From Aliiroseovarius crassostreae (lineage in GTDB: Bacteria; Pseudomonadota; Alphaproteobacteria; Rhodobacterales; Rhodobacteraceae), in assembly GCF_001307765.1 (NCBI RefSeq), contig NZ_LKBA01000004.1, positions 1-64,000 of the forward strand: 64,000 nt of DNA, given 5' to 3'. Numbering within the stretch: the stretch's first letter is position 1; each line of letters opens with the position of its first letter. The position numbers and the translations under genes are program-made. This document shows positions 9,355 through 18,681 of the stretch, piece after piece. Under the pieces are notes generated by a model. That model was not told the DNA's origin. It saw only the letters and a program-made list of their open reading frames with translations, and ran no database searches.

Positions 9355-9715
9355 ACACAAGGGCAAGACCTGTCGCCCCGGCTATGAACTGATCGAACGG
9401 CTTCGCGCGGCGATTGATGCGGCTGGTGACACGATCAGTGAAGAGTTCGAGATCTCGGGCGTTGCCTGCATGGCGGGCTGTGCGCAGCCCTGCACGATTG
9501 CGTATCACAGCACACGCAAAGCAACTTATCTGTTCGGAGGCATTGACCCCGATCAGGACATTGATGATCTCGTTTCTTTCGCTCAGAAATATGCCGTCCT
9601 GGGGGATGGTTGGTGCTCATCCGTCGATCGGCCCGGTAAGCTGCGCACACATACATTGGCACGGGTTCCGGCCATGATGCTTGCCGTCGAAGACAGCGCG
9701 GCACGCCTGTCATGA
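9311..9715 (+). CDS. DUF1636 family small Cys-rich (metal-binding-like) protein
   Basis: A protein of about 134 residues. It begins MGIPNHRITICTSCKHKG and has Cys pairs CTSC and later CMAGCAQPC, followed by TIAYHSTRKATYLFGGIDP. This pattern is typical of the DUF1636 family, often found beside cobalamin or metal uptake genes and sometimes described as a 2Fe-2S or metal-binding protein; its function is not established. The ATG at 9311 is chosen because GGAGGG lies 7 bases upstream; an earlier in-frame start at 9266 lacks one. Its stop overlaps the start of the ATPase gene (ATGA), which suggests translational coupling within the B12-controlled operon. Confidence 0.8.
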   Translation: MGIPNHRITICTSCKHKGKTCRPGYELIERLRAAIDAAGDTISEEFEISGVACMAGCAQPCTIAYHSTRKATYLFGGIDPDQDIDDLVSFAQKYAVLGDGWCSSVDRPGKLRTHTLARVPAMMLAVEDSAARLS

Positions 9716-10494
9716 GCGCCGCAAGTCTGGTTGCTGACAATATCAGCTGGGCGCCTCATCGGTCTCTGCCGCGTCTTCTCCACCCTGTCAGCTTCGAACT
9801 TCAGCCCGGACAGGTGCTGGGAGTGGTTGGTCCGAATGGCGCGGGCAAGTCCACGCTGTTGCGCATGATCTACCACTACCAGCAACCAACATCAGGGCGC
9901 ATTTTGGTGGACGGAGAGGATATTTGGTCACTTCCGCCACGTGCCGCCGCCCGAAAGGTCGCGGCGGTTTTGCAAGAACAACCCGGCGCCTTCGGGTTAA
10001 CCGTGCGCGATATCGTTACCCTGGGCCGCACACCGCACCGTTTGGGGTTCTCGACCCCCGGTGCGCAAGATGCCGAGATTGTCGACGCGGCCATAGACCG
10101 AATGGATCTTCGGCACCTGATGCATCGGGACCTCGGCACCTTATCTGGCGGCGAACGGCAACGGGTGATGGTGGCTCGCGCGCTGGCACAGCAGCCTCAA
10201 GTGCTGGTTATGGACGAGCCGACCAATCACCTCGACATCCGCCATCAGCTAGAGATCCTGTCGCTGATCCGCACGCTTGGTCTGACCATTGCCGTGTCCT
10301 TGCATGACCTGAACATGGCCGCCGATGTCTGCGACGCCGTTCTTTTGCTTGAAGATGGCCACTGCAAGGGTTTCGGCCCACCCGAGGACGTGCTGAGTGA
10401 GCTTCAGGTGTCCCAAACCTTCCGCGTCACAGCGCATCGCGAAACGCTGAGCCTCAGCAATACTCAACACCTTTCATTTCATCTGCCGAGCTAA
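9712..10494 (+). CDS. ABC transporter ATP-binding protein, BtuD/FecE type
   Basis: The ATPase of a metal-chelate/cobalamin importer, 260 residues. It shows Walker A GPNGAGKST (about residues 43-51), the ABC signature LSGGERQRV (about 144-152), Walker B VLVMDEPTNHLD (about 164-175) and the H-loop in TIAVSLHDLNMA. It overlaps the DUF1636 gene by four bases and is followed after 12 bases by the binding-protein gene. The family imports iron-siderophores, heme or corrinoids. The upstream B12 riboswitch points to cobalamin, cobinamide or a related corrinoid, but the substrate is inferred from regulation only. Confidence 0.88.
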   Translation: MSAASLVADNISWAPHRSLPRLLHPVSFELQPGQVLGVVGPNGAGKSTLLRMIYHYQQPTSGRILVDGEDIWSLPPRAAARKVAAVLQEQPGAFGLTVRDIVTLGRTPHRLGFSTPGAQDAEIVDAAIDRMDLRHLMHRDLGTLSGGERQRVMVARALAQQPQVLVMDEPTNHLDIRHQLEILSLIRTLGLTIAVSLHDLNMAADVCDAVLLLEDGHCKGFGPPEDVLSELQVSQTFRVTAHRETLSLSNTQHLSFHLPS

Positions 10495-10506
10495 AGGAAG
10501 TCCCCT

Positions 10507-11454
10507 ATGAAACTTTCCCAAACCCCACTCGTATCCGGCGCGTTGCTGGCTTTGATGACGACAACGGCCTTTGCGCAAACCACCGTGCAAAGCTGCAACC
10601 GTGAAGTGACCTTTGAAGAACCGCCTAAGGCGGCAATCGCGCACGATGTAAACCTGACCGAGATGATGTTGGTCTTGGGTCTGGCCGACCGCATGGTGGG
10701 CTACACTGGTATCTCTGGCTGGAAAACGCTGGACGAGACGATGACAGCAGGCGTCGAAGAACTGCCCGAGCTGTCTGCGAAATACCCGAGCAAAGAGGTG
10801 TTGATCGGCGCGGATGCGGACTTTTTCTTTGCCGGTTGGAACTATGGCATGAAAGTCGGGGGTGAAGTGACGCCCGAGACGCTCGACCAATTTGGCATCA
10901 AAGTCTATGAACTGACCGAAAGCTGCATCCATATCGGTGAAAAAGACGCCGCCAGCATGGATGATATGTATAATGATCTGCTGAATCTGGGCAAAATCTT
11001 CGGTGTTGAAAATAAGGCCAATGCACTGGTTGAAGGCTATCGCACTGATCTTGCCAACTTCACCACCTCTCTGTCGCCGCTTGCCAAAGCCCCGCGCGTC
11101 TTTGTCTATGACAGCGGAGAGGATGTCCCGTTCACGGCAGGCCGCTATGCTATGCCAAACGCATTGATCGAGGCCGCAGGCGGCACCAACATCATGAACG
11201 ACCTTGAAAAAAGCTGGGCCACCGTGGGCTGGGAAGCCGTGGTCGAGCGCAACCCCGAGATCATTGTAATCGTAAACTACGGCGAGGTAACCGCCGCAGA
11301 AAAACGTGACTTCATGATGTCCAACCCGGCCTTTGCCGATCTGGATGCGGTGAAAAATGATCGCTTCGTGACGCTGGAATATGTCGAGGCCACACCGGGC
11401 CCACGCAACATTGCGGCCGTAAAGACCCTCGCAGCGGCATTCCGAGGCGAATGA
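10507..11454 (+). CDS. Periplasmic substrate-binding protein of the B12-regulated ABC importer (BtuF/FepB type)
   Basis: A 315-residue protein with a Sec signal peptide (MKLSQTPLVSGALLALMTTT, cleavage near AFA-QT). It belongs to the helical-backbone (cluster A-II) family of metal-chelate and vitamin B12 binding proteins, seen in AIAHDVNLTEMMLVLGLADRMVGYTG in the N-lobe and the C-lobe pattern AAGGTNIMNDLEKSWATVGWEAVVERNPEIIVI. The ribosome binding site AAAGGAAG lies just before the ATG. The permease gene starts 2 bases after its stop. It delivers the ligand to the FecCD-type permease. Confidence 0.87.
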   Translation: MKLSQTPLVSGALLALMTTTAFAQTTVQSCNREVTFEEPPKAAIAHDVNLTEMMLVLGLADRMVGYTGISGWKTLDETMTAGVEELPELSAKYPSKEVLIGADADFFFAGWNYGMKVGGEVTPETLDQFGIKVYELTESCIHIGEKDAASMDDMYNDLLNLGKIFGVENKANALVEGYRTDLANFTTSLSPLAKAPRVFVYDSGEDVPFTAGRYAMPNALIEAAGGTNIMNDLEKSWATVGWEAVVERNPEIIVIVNYGEVTAAEKRDFMMSNPAFADLDAVKNDRFVTLEYVEATPGPRNIAAVKTLAAAFRGE

Positions 11455-11455
11455 T

Positions 11456-12496
11456 ATGATCGCGACGACAGCAGGCAACCGAAATACTCGTTTCCGTTTT
11501 GTGATGGGGGGTGGGTTTGTCCTATTGCTTCTCTCAATGTCCGCTGCCGTCAGTGTGGGGGCCATATCTGTGCCCCTGCCAACCGTCTGGGGCGTTCTGA
11601 TCAACAAGATTGCCCCGGATACCATCGCGCAAAACTGGTCCGCCGGGCGCGAGGCTATCGTCTGGGACATTCGCTTTCCCCGCGCTCTTTTGGCGTGTTT
11701 TGTGGGGGCGGGTCTGGCTATGGTCGGCGGTAGCCTTCAGGCGGTCACGCGCAACCCGTTGGCCGACCCTCATCTGCTGGGCATCTCGGCAGGTGGCTCA
11801 TTCGGAGCTATTCTAGCGCTGTTGCATACCGGTATGTTTCTCGGGCTTCTGACGGTGCCTTTGTTTGCATTCCTTGGTGCACTTGGGGCCACGTTGCTGG
11901 TTTTGGGCGTATCGCAATTTGCCTCAGCCACCAGTGCGGATCGCCTGATCCTGGCGGGTGTGGCCGTGTCGTTTATCGTCATGTCGCTGGCCAATATACT
12001 GATCTTTCTGGGTGATCCACGCGCGACCCATACGGTCGTGTTCTGGATGCTCGGCGGGCTGGGACTGGCCCAATGGGGGCAATTGATTTACCCGCTGGTG
12101 ATCTTGGTTTTTTGCGGCAGCTATCTTTGGATGAACGCTCGCAACCTGAACGCCATGACGATCGGTGATGAAACCGCATCGACCCTTGGCATTCCTGTCG
12201 CGCGCTTCCGTTTGATGATATTTATGACCGGTGCTTTAATCACCGGCGTGATGGTGGCGTTCTCGGGCATCATTGGTTTTGTCGGCCTGATGGTCCCCCA
12301 TATCGTGCGCCTTCTGGTCGGTGGAGATTACGCCCGGGTTCTGCCGGCATCAGCACTATTCGGCGCAATCTACCTGCTCTGGTCCGACATAATCGCCCGT
12401 ACAATCCTTGCTCCCGACGACATGCCGATTGGGATCGTTACCGGGCTGATAGGCGGCGTGTTCTTTATTTGGCTGCTTCGACAACGCCCCGGTTGA
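11456..12496 (+). CDS. ABC transporter permease, FecCD/BtuC family
   Basis: A 346-residue inner-membrane protein with about ten hydrophobic helices. Family landmarks are the conserved PRALLACFVGAGLAMVGGSLQ, the NPLADPHLLGISAGGSFGA segment, and the C-terminal SGIIGFVGLMVPHIVRLLVG segment containing the coupling helix that contacts the ATPase. It completes the riboswitch-controlled importer with the genes at 9712 and 10507. The next coding remnant downstream is an unrelated transposase, so the operon most likely ends here. Confidence 0.9.
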   Translation: MIATTAGNRNTRFRFVMGGGFVLLLLSMSAAVSVGAISVPLPTVWGVLINKIAPDTIAQNWSAGREAIVWDIRFPRALLACFVGAGLAMVGGSLQAVTRNPLADPHLLGISAGGSFGAILALLHTGMFLGLLTVPLFAFLGALGATLLVLGVSQFASATSADRLILAGVAVSFIVMSLANILIFLGDPRATHTVVFWMLGGLGLAQWGQLIYPLVILVFCGSYLWMNARNLNAMTIGDETASTLGIPVARFRLMIFMTGALITGVMVAFSGIIGFVGLMVPHIVRLLVGGDYARVLPASALFGAIYLLWSDIIARTILAPDDMPIGIVTGLIGGVFFIWLLRQRPG

Positions 12497-12617
12497 ACTC
12501 GAAATCTTGAAAATAAAAGTTGACGTGCTTGCCAACCAGCTTTTGGGTTGAGGTGATATCTATTTCCGCCTTTAGTGCGCTCCGCAGCATCCGTCATTGA
12601 GCGGGAGAATTCACGTG

Positions 12618-13996
12618 ATGGGACCGAAGCAGGAGGCACAAGCGGCACTGTTCTACGAGTTTTCGCTGGAGGATCATGTCCCGCAAGACCATCTTTTGTG
12701 ATCGATTGATCGGCATCTCGACCTGAGCTGCGTCCGGGGACATCTGGCAGGTTTCTACAGCCATACGGGGTGTCCATTGATCGATCCTGAACTGATGATC
12801 CAGATGCTGCTGGTCGGATACTGTTTTGGTATCTGGTCCGAGCGGCGGCTTTGCGAAGAGGTGCATCTGCACCCCGCCTATCGTTGGCTCTGCCGCCTTG
12901 ATCTGACGGTCAGCATTCCGGATCATTCAACCTTTTCCAAGAATCGTCACGGTCGCTTCCGCGAAAGCGATCTGCTCCGCCATGTATTCGAGGCGACTGT
13001 TGCGCGTTGCATGGACGAGGGGTTGTTCGGTGGTCAGGGCTTCGCGGTCGACGCCAGTTTGATCAGCGCTGATGTTCAGAAGCAGAACTCGAGCAACCCC
13101 GAGGACTGGGCGGCCCGGGAGATCAATCCGAATGATGCACCCCGCGCAGCACAAGAGTATCTCGATACGCTGGATGATGAGGCTTTTGGGGCCGCGACAA
13201 CGGCCAAGCCAAAGTTCGCCGCACATGCTGATCCTGCCAGCCAATGGACAGCCGCGCGCAAAGGACCCGCATTCTTTGCCTATTCTGACAATTACCTCAT
13301 CGACACGGACCATGGGATCATCGTGGACGTGGATGCCAGCCGGTCGAACAAGACCGCTGAGGTCGGCGCGATGAGAAAGATGCTGGACCGGACCGAAGAG
13401 CGCTTTGGCGTGAAGCCAGATTGGATCGCCGCTGACACGGCCTACGAGTCGTCCGACAATCTGGTCTGGCTAACACTGAAGCGCCAGATCCTCCCGTTCA
13501 TCCCCGTCTTTGACAAGGGCGAACGGTCCGACGGGACCTTCTCGCGATCCGACTTCGACTGGGATGATGAGAACGACCGCTACATCTGCCCGGGCGGCAA
13601 AGAGATGCGGCATACATGGCGGACATATTCTGATCCCAAACGGAATGCGCCAGTTTGGAAATCTAGAAACTATCGCGCCTTGAAGTCAGACTGCACAGGA
13701 TGCGCGCTGAAGGCAAAGTGCTGCCCCAACGCCGAAACGCGTTCGGTCCATCACGACAAATATGAGATCGTCAGAGACTTTGCCCGGCAATGCACCACTT
13801 CAGACTTCAATCCCAAGGCTCAGGCGCGACGAAAAAAGGTCGGGATGCTCTCGCTCACCTCAAGCGCATCCTTGGCCTCGGACGGCTCCGATTACGGGGC
13901 CCATGCGGCGTTCAAGATGAGTTCACACTGGCAGCAACCGCCCAAAACCTCCGGAAACTGGCAAAACTCAAGCCGATGGTACCAGCCACAGGATGA
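12618..13996 (+). pseudogene. IS1182-family transposase, disrupted by a nonsense codon and a frameshift
   Basis: The ATG at 12618 starts GPKQEAQAALFYEFSLEDHV but meets TGA at 12699, where relatives have an Arg-like codon before SID. The frame then continues from about 12702 (HLDLSCVRGHLAGFYS, then LMIQMLLVGYCFGIWSERRL, DHSTFSKNRHGRF, AVDASLISADV, DWIAADTAYES with the catalytic Asp residues). A frameshift near 13830 moves the C-terminus (HLKRILGLGRLRLRGPCG, containing the region of the catalytic Glu side) into another phase, ending at 13996. At least two lesions make it inactive. The ends of the element were not found with confidence. Confidence 0.8.
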
Positions 13997-14083
13997 AGGG
14001 CGATCAGGACTTCCACATCCAAGAGGAATCAAAGCGATAGCTTGAACAGAAACGCCAAAATCAGAGAGTTTTTCAACGAAATC

Positions 14084-14177
14084 GGCTCTTTGCGGGATTT
14101 CTCTGCACCTGAGACCAATGGCAGCTATCACGCTGCACTGAAGCGATGGAAACTCTTTGAGTCGCAAAAGGCAAAAC
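14084..14177 (-). repeat. 94-bp dispersed repeat, copy 1
   Basis: Read on the minus strand this stretch aligns without gaps over 94 bp with 61510-61603, with 12 differences (about 87 % identity by eye). The core CTCAAAG...TTTCCATCGC...GCAGCGTGATAGCTGCCATT is best conserved. It is non-coding. It lies just past the IS1182-type remnant, while the other copy lies between an IS3 remnant and an IS6 element, so it may be an unrecognised IS end or a duplicated chromosomal segment. Confidence 0.65.
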
Positions 14178-14283
14178 GATCATGTCCCTCCCCTCTCTGC
14201 CCCCCTTTCGATTCACGAACAGGACATGCAGGTTTGGTATTCCCCAAGATGCATGAGACAGAAACTGAAGCATGATCACCTTG

Positions 14284-15816
14284 TCAGAAACGTATCTCTA
14301 ACACGGCACCGCCCTCGTTCGGGATCACGCACAGCGTTGCGCCATAGATGTCCAGAAGGGCGGATACGATCGCCAGCCCCATCCCAGTGCCCCCTTGGTC
14401 GCGGCGGGTGGTGAAGAAGGGATCAGCCAGCTGCGCGGCATCATTTTCCGAGATCCCCTCGCCATCATCGCGGATGCTCAGGACGCCATTTTGATGCTGA
14501 AGCGTCAGCTGGCGCGCGCCGTGGGCAAGCGCGTTCTGCGCCATGTGCAGCAAGATAATTTCGCCATGTGCGACCGAAAGAGGGATTTCGCGGGTGCTGT
14601 TTTGGGCGATCCGGATCGTCAACCCGTCGATATCCGGCAGCATCGCCGCCAATTCCCCCGGGCCCTTCTGTGTCTCTTGCCGCAGCTGAGACATCTCGCG
14701 CAGCCGTGTCAGCAAGATGTTCATCCGCCCAGTTTCGCTGCTGATATTTCCCAGAAGCTTGGCCCGGTTTTCCGGGCTGAGGTCGCCGCTTTGCAACAGC
14801 TCGGCCGCCCCCAAGATCGACGTGACTGGCGACTTCAATTCATGGGTGACATGATCAGTATAGGTCGCGATCTCATTTGACCTTTGGTCCAGGGTATCCG
14901 CCATCGACAACATGCTTTCACCCAGATCTGCCAGCTCGCGCACACCATAGTGGCGCAAGGGTTCCGAGCGGGGCTTGTCCCCCGCTGCAATCGCGCGCGC
15001 CTCATTGCGCAAGCCACGAATTGGACGGGACATGAGGCGCAGCAACAGTGCCCCGAGCAGCAGCGCACCGGACAGCGTAAAGACACCCATGATCATCAGG
15101 GGGTCACGCTCGCGGAACACAAATTTGCGCAAGCTAAGGGGGGTGCGCGACAGCAGCACAACGCCGATCACACGGTCGTCCGACAGCACTGGATAAGCGA
15201 TGAACACCCGATACCCCGTATCGCGGCTGATCGAGTTCAGAGGGTGGCGGCCATAATCGTCGTCACGGGTGCGCAGGGTGACACCGACCCCCCCGGACAG
15301 GGCGGTCTGAACCTCAGGCAGTCCTGCGAAATCATGCAGCCCGTCTTCGCCCAGCCCGACGCCTTCGTGATCCAGGAAAATCGCCCCGGCCAAAGTCGTC
15401 CGGCCTGCGGCTTCGGCAAGCGCACGAAGGCGGGGCAAGGTTTCCACGTGGCGTGGGTCTGTGTGGGCATCAACCGGGCTCCCGGCGGGCAGAGGGGGGA
15501 GGACCTGTTGTTTTCGAACATCTATTCTGGAGGGAATCGGGTGCAGTGGTTCGCGCCAGAACGCCATCTGTTCGTCACCTACCGTGGGGCCGATCGGGGC
15601 TCCGCCCAGGTTGTCGAACACGGTCCGGTAAACCTCGGCATAGATGGCGCCTTGCTTTAATAGCGACTGCTCGGTTTCGCGGACAAATTGGTTGGATGTC
15701 AGCTGCACGGTCAGCATTGCCGCAAGCGGGATCGACACGAGAGTCACGCAGATAAAGCCGACAACCAAAGCCATCGAGGGGCGCCATTTTTGACGGATCC
15801 GCGTCACAGGCTGCAT
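14284..15816 (-). CDS. Sensor histidine kinase (CreC-like) of the exosortase gene unit
   Basis: A 510-residue membrane kinase. There is a transmembrane helix at about residues 15-36, an extracytoplasmic sensor region to about 235 with a Cache-like look, a second helix at about 237-260, and a HAMP-like segment. The H-box HVTHELKSPVTSI follows (phospho-His near 325), then an N-box HMAQNALAHG, and G-boxes DDGEGI and GGTGMGLAI. The start overlaps the response-regulator stop by 13 bases. It is the last gene of a four-gene unit with the regulator, the VIT/VWA protein and the exosortase, so it probably senses envelope state relating to that surface protein. The CreC resemblance is by layout only. 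Confidence 0.85.
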   Translation of the reverse strand: MQPVTRIRQKWRPSMALVVGFICVTLVSIPLAAMLTVQLTSNQFVRETEQSLLKQGAIYAEVYRTVFDNLGGAPIGPTVGDEQMAFWREPLHPIPSRIDVRKQQVLPPLPAGSPVDAHTDPRHVETLPRLRALAEAAGRTTLAGAIFLDHEGVGLGEDGLHDFAGLPEVQTALSGGVGVTLRTRDDDYGRHPLNSISRDTGYRVFIAYPVLSDDRVIGVVLLSRTPLSLRKFVFRERDPLMIMGVFTLSGALLLGALLLRLMSRPIRGLRNEARAIAAGDKPRSEPLRHYGVRELADLGESMLSMADTLDQRSNEIATYTDHVTHELKSPVTSILGAAELLQSGDLSPENRAKLLGNISSETGRMNILLTRLREMSQLRQETQKGPGELAAMLPDIDGLTIRIAQNSTREIPLSVAHGEIILLHMAQNALAHGARQLTLQHQNGVLSIRDDGEGISENDAAQLADPFFTTRRDQGGTGMGLAIVSALLDIYGATLCVIPNEGGAVLEIRF

Positions 15817-16538
15817 CGGCCAAGCTTGATGCCGACGCCATGGACGGTCACAATGATGTCGTCGCAGCCCACCAATGCGGCCTTGGCCCGGATATTGCGG
15901 ACATGGCTGTCAATTGTGCGGCCCGACATGGTCGAGTTCGCGCCATAGATGGCCTGGATCAGCTGGTTGCGGTCATGCACGTGATCTGGCCGTGCCAGCA
16001 GGCTGGCGAGCAGTTGAAACTCGGTTGCGGTCAAGTCCAGCGTGTGATCGGCAATCCGGCAGACATGCCCGGCATTGTCTAAAGACAGCTGACCGCGGCT
16101 TTGCGGGCGCGATGCCGCGTGGACCCGAGACAGGATCGCCTTGATCCGCAACACCAACTCACGTGGGCTGAAAGGTTTGGGGACGAAATCATCCGCCCCC
16201 AATTGAAAGCCCAGCACGCGGTCAATCTCATCATCGCGGGCGGTCAGGAACAGCACCGGCACATCAGATCGCGCCCGGATCGCCTTGCAGCAATCGAACC
16301 CGTCCATGTTGGGCATTCCGATATCCAGAACGACCAGATCGACCTTTTCGCGCGCGACATGTGTCAGGGCAATCTCGCCGTTCGAGGCTTCGGTCGTGCG
16401 CATCCCTGCGGCCTCCAGCGCGATACGGATGATGTCGCGGATTTTGGGATCATCGTCTACAATCAGAACATGCGTAACCATAGGTGACATGTTGCAAGAG
16501 GCAGGGGTGATGTCCAGCCTTACATGTTGGCCTTTCAT
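15804..16538 (-). CDS. OmpR/CreB-type response regulator
   Basis: A 244-residue two-domain regulator. The receiver domain has the acidic pair in VLIVDDDPKIR, the phospho-acceptor Asp in LVVLDIGMPNMDG, and the conserved Lys in DDFVPKPFSPRELVLR. The C-terminal winged helix is of Trans_reg_C type (DLTATEFQLLASLLARP, then SGRTIDSHVRNIRAK). The ATG at 16538 lies 4 bases after the stop of the VIT/VWA gene; ATGs at 16490 and 16481 are alternative starts closer to the family N-terminus. It overlaps the kinase gene. By position it is expected to control this unit or an envelope response. Confidence 0.87.
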   Translation of the reverse strand: MKGQHVRLDITPASCNMSPMVTHVLIVDDDPKIRDIIRIALEAAGMRTTEASNGEIALTHVAREKVDLVVLDIGMPNMDGFDCCKAIRARSDVPVLFLTARDDEIDRVLGFQLGADDFVPKPFSPRELVLRIKAILSRVHAASRPQSRGQLSLDNAGHVCRIADHTLDLTATEFQLLASLLARPDHVHDRNQLIQAIYGANSTMSGRTIDSHVRNIRAKAALVGCDDIIVTVHGVGIKLGRCSL

Positions 16539-16542
16539 CAGA

Positions 16543-18654
16543 TTACACCTGCTTCATTCGACGCGGCCGCAGCCCCAGCAATGTCATGACCGCGACAAGG
16601 ATCATACCAAGCATGGCTTCGGGTTCGGGCGCCGAAGAGCCGGAAAAGCCCTGCGGATAAGCCTCTTCGCTGACACCAGACACCATAGGCAGGGGGACCC
16701 CGGCAGTGTTTGCTTCGCGGTCAGTATCGTTCACAACCTTCTGCGACACAGCCACGAATGAGGTGTTCTTTGTCTGCAGCGAGAACTCCAGCCCCAGTCG
16801 CGTAATCTCGGCATCCGCTGCCCCGGCGCGGTCACGTACGGCGATGCGACGCTCCATCGTTGCGATCTGATTGCGCGCCCAGATCAGCGGCAGAGCTGCC
16901 TCACCCTTCTGATCGGACAGGACCAGCTTCACCGGCATTTGGGCTTTGCGTCCTTGCACCAGACCGTTCAGCATCACCTGCCCCTGATCCGCCCCCTTAT
17001 AGCGCGCATAGATGCGCAGGCTGTTGCCCGCAAACAGATCCGGGATGCGCGCAGGCGTAATGTCAGAAACCTCAAGCTCGCCCCAGTCAATCTCGATGTC
17101 GGTCAGAAGCGGGGTCTTTAGATTGGCAGCCATGACCTCGGCCACTTCCATCGCGTCTTCGTCCAGCCCGACATAACGTGCGTAACCGCGCCCTTCCTCG
17201 GCCATGGCATCCAGCAGATATCGATTGACCGAGCTGCCAATCCCGAACGCATAGATCCGCGCCTGCCCGATTTGTTCGCGAATGGTGCGTAGGACCTGGG
17301 CCTCACCCCCGATATAGCCATCAGACAGGAAGACCACGATGCGCATGGTATTTGCGGGGCTGGAGGTGGCAAAGGCCGCGTGGATGGCATCGTCGATCTC
17401 GGTCCCGCCACCGGAGGTCAGTTTCGAGACAAACTTTCGCCCCGCTTTGATGTTGCTGCTTGTTGCCGGGGTCGCGCCCTGTGCAAAATGACGGGTCGTG
17501 TCGGAAAACGGGATGATGCGGAAATAATCATCTGGACGAAGCCCCTTCAGCGCCGCATCCATGAACCGTTTGCTGGCGGCCATCGGCTGGCCCGACATTG
17601 ACCCCGAGGTGTCCAGGACGAAGACCAGTTCGCGCGGGGTGGCGGTGGCCTCATTGGGAATTGCAGGCGGCTCGATCATCACGGATAGAAACCCGCCCCG
17701 CTCATCATGATGGGTCAGGGTGGCCGCCTGTAACGCCTCACCGCCCAGCATATAGCGCAGGATAAGATCCTTGTTGTCCATCACCTTGCCCTGAGTGAAA
17801 CGTGCGCCCAGCCGATTATCAGTTTCAGTGATGTCCAGCGGATGGGTCGGGCTGGCAAACTGCGAAACCTCAACGCCCGCGACCATCGTCACGTCCAAAG
17901 ACACGCGATCCGATAGAAAGCTGTCGGGCAGGTCAAGACCCGCCACCTGCGGGTAGGCAGGCAGGGGGCTGATCGTCCATGTGGCGTTTTGCAAGGTGGC
18001 GTCATCATCCTGCGCTAGGGCGGGTTGGTCTGCTGCCGGGTTTTCGTGGCGCGGGCCGACAATCATCGGGATGACCAGTTCATATTGCCCGTCAATTTTG
18101 GGCACCATCTGCACATATTTCAGCGTCACCTCAACCGGCAGTCCGGGCATAAGGTTGGCGATCTTCTGGGTGAACATGTTGGGCCGGTGCTGGGTCAAAA
18201 GCGCAGCTGCTTTGCCGTCTGAGGCCGCTTGCTTGTATTCGGCTTCGGCCACCTGTTTTTCACGAATGACAGCCCGCACAATCTCATCACCCACCTGCAT
18301 GGTCATTCCAAACACGGCGGCGTTCTGGTTCAGTGGGAAAAGATATTCGGCCTCAAGCGGGATCTGAGACGGGTTCGAGAAGGTCTGGCGCAGCTCAACC
18401 GTGGCCATGTCCCCCTCGATATTGACCGAATAGGCACTGTCCAGCATGGGCAGTTCGACCGTCTCGCCACCGACTTGGGCCACAACCCGACCGGCGACGC
18501 CCTCATGATCAGTCTGGGAAAACGCGCTGAGGGGGATGGCAAGGGCATAGGCGACAAGCACGATCAGAAGCGTCACCCGATTGATGCGGGGAAAGCGACG
18601 GCCTGGATTGCGCGGGATATGCCGCTGCGTGTTGCAGGAGGTGAGATTGGTCAT
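16543..18654 (-). CDS. VIT/VWA-domain surface protein with PEP-CTERM-like sorting tail (exosortase substrate)
   Basis: A 703-residue exported protein. It has an N-terminal hydrophobic export signal (about residues 27-47), then a VIT domain (about 60-200) with DMATVELRQTFSNPS and LEAEYLFPLNQNAAV, and a VWA domain (about 340-510) with an intact metal site DTSGSMSG. A further region links to a C-terminal SAPEPEA motif, a hydrophobic helix (MLGMILVAVMTLLGL) and a basic end RPRRMKQV. That tripartite tail is the layout of PEP-CTERM exosortase substrates. The ATG at 18654 is preferred because AAGGAG lies 7 bases upstream; a TTG 8 codons earlier has none. It is encoded directly after the exosortase. 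Related VIT/VWA proteins are known targets of dedicated proteobacterial sortases, which suggests a surface adhesin or matrix-binding role. Confidence 0.85.
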   Translation of the reverse strand: MTNLTSCNTQRHIPRNPGRRFPRINRVTLLIVLVAYALAIPLSAFSQTDHEGVAGRVVAQVGGETVELPMLDSAYSVNIEGDMATVELRQTFSNPSQIPLEAEYLFPLNQNAAVFGMTMQVGDEIVRAVIREKQVAEAEYKQAASDGKAAALLTQHRPNMFTQKIANLMPGLPVEVTLKYVQMVPKIDGQYELVIPMIVGPRHENPAADQPALAQDDDATLQNATWTISPLPAYPQVAGLDLPDSFLSDRVSLDVTMVAGVEVSQFASPTHPLDITETDNRLGARFTQGKVMDNKDLILRYMLGGEALQAATLTHHDERGGFLSVMIEPPAIPNEATATPRELVFVLDTSGSMSGQPMAASKRFMDAALKGLRPDDYFRIIPFSDTTRHFAQGATPATSSNIKAGRKFVSKLTSGGGTEIDDAIHAAFATSSPANTMRIVVFLSDGYIGGEAQVLRTIREQIGQARIYAFGIGSSVNRYLLDAMAEEGRGYARYVGLDEDAMEVAEVMAANLKTPLLTDIEIDWGELEVSDITPARIPDLFAGNSLRIYARYKGADQGQVMLNGLVQGRKAQMPVKLVLSDQKGEAALPLIWARNQIATMERRIAVRDRAGAADAEITRLGLEFSLQTKNTSFVAVSQKVVNDTDREANTAGVPLPMVSGVSEEAYPQGFSGSSAPEPEAMLGMILVAVMTLLGLRPRRMKQV

Positions 18655-18681
18655 GGAAAACTCCTTTTCGTCGGTCAAATA

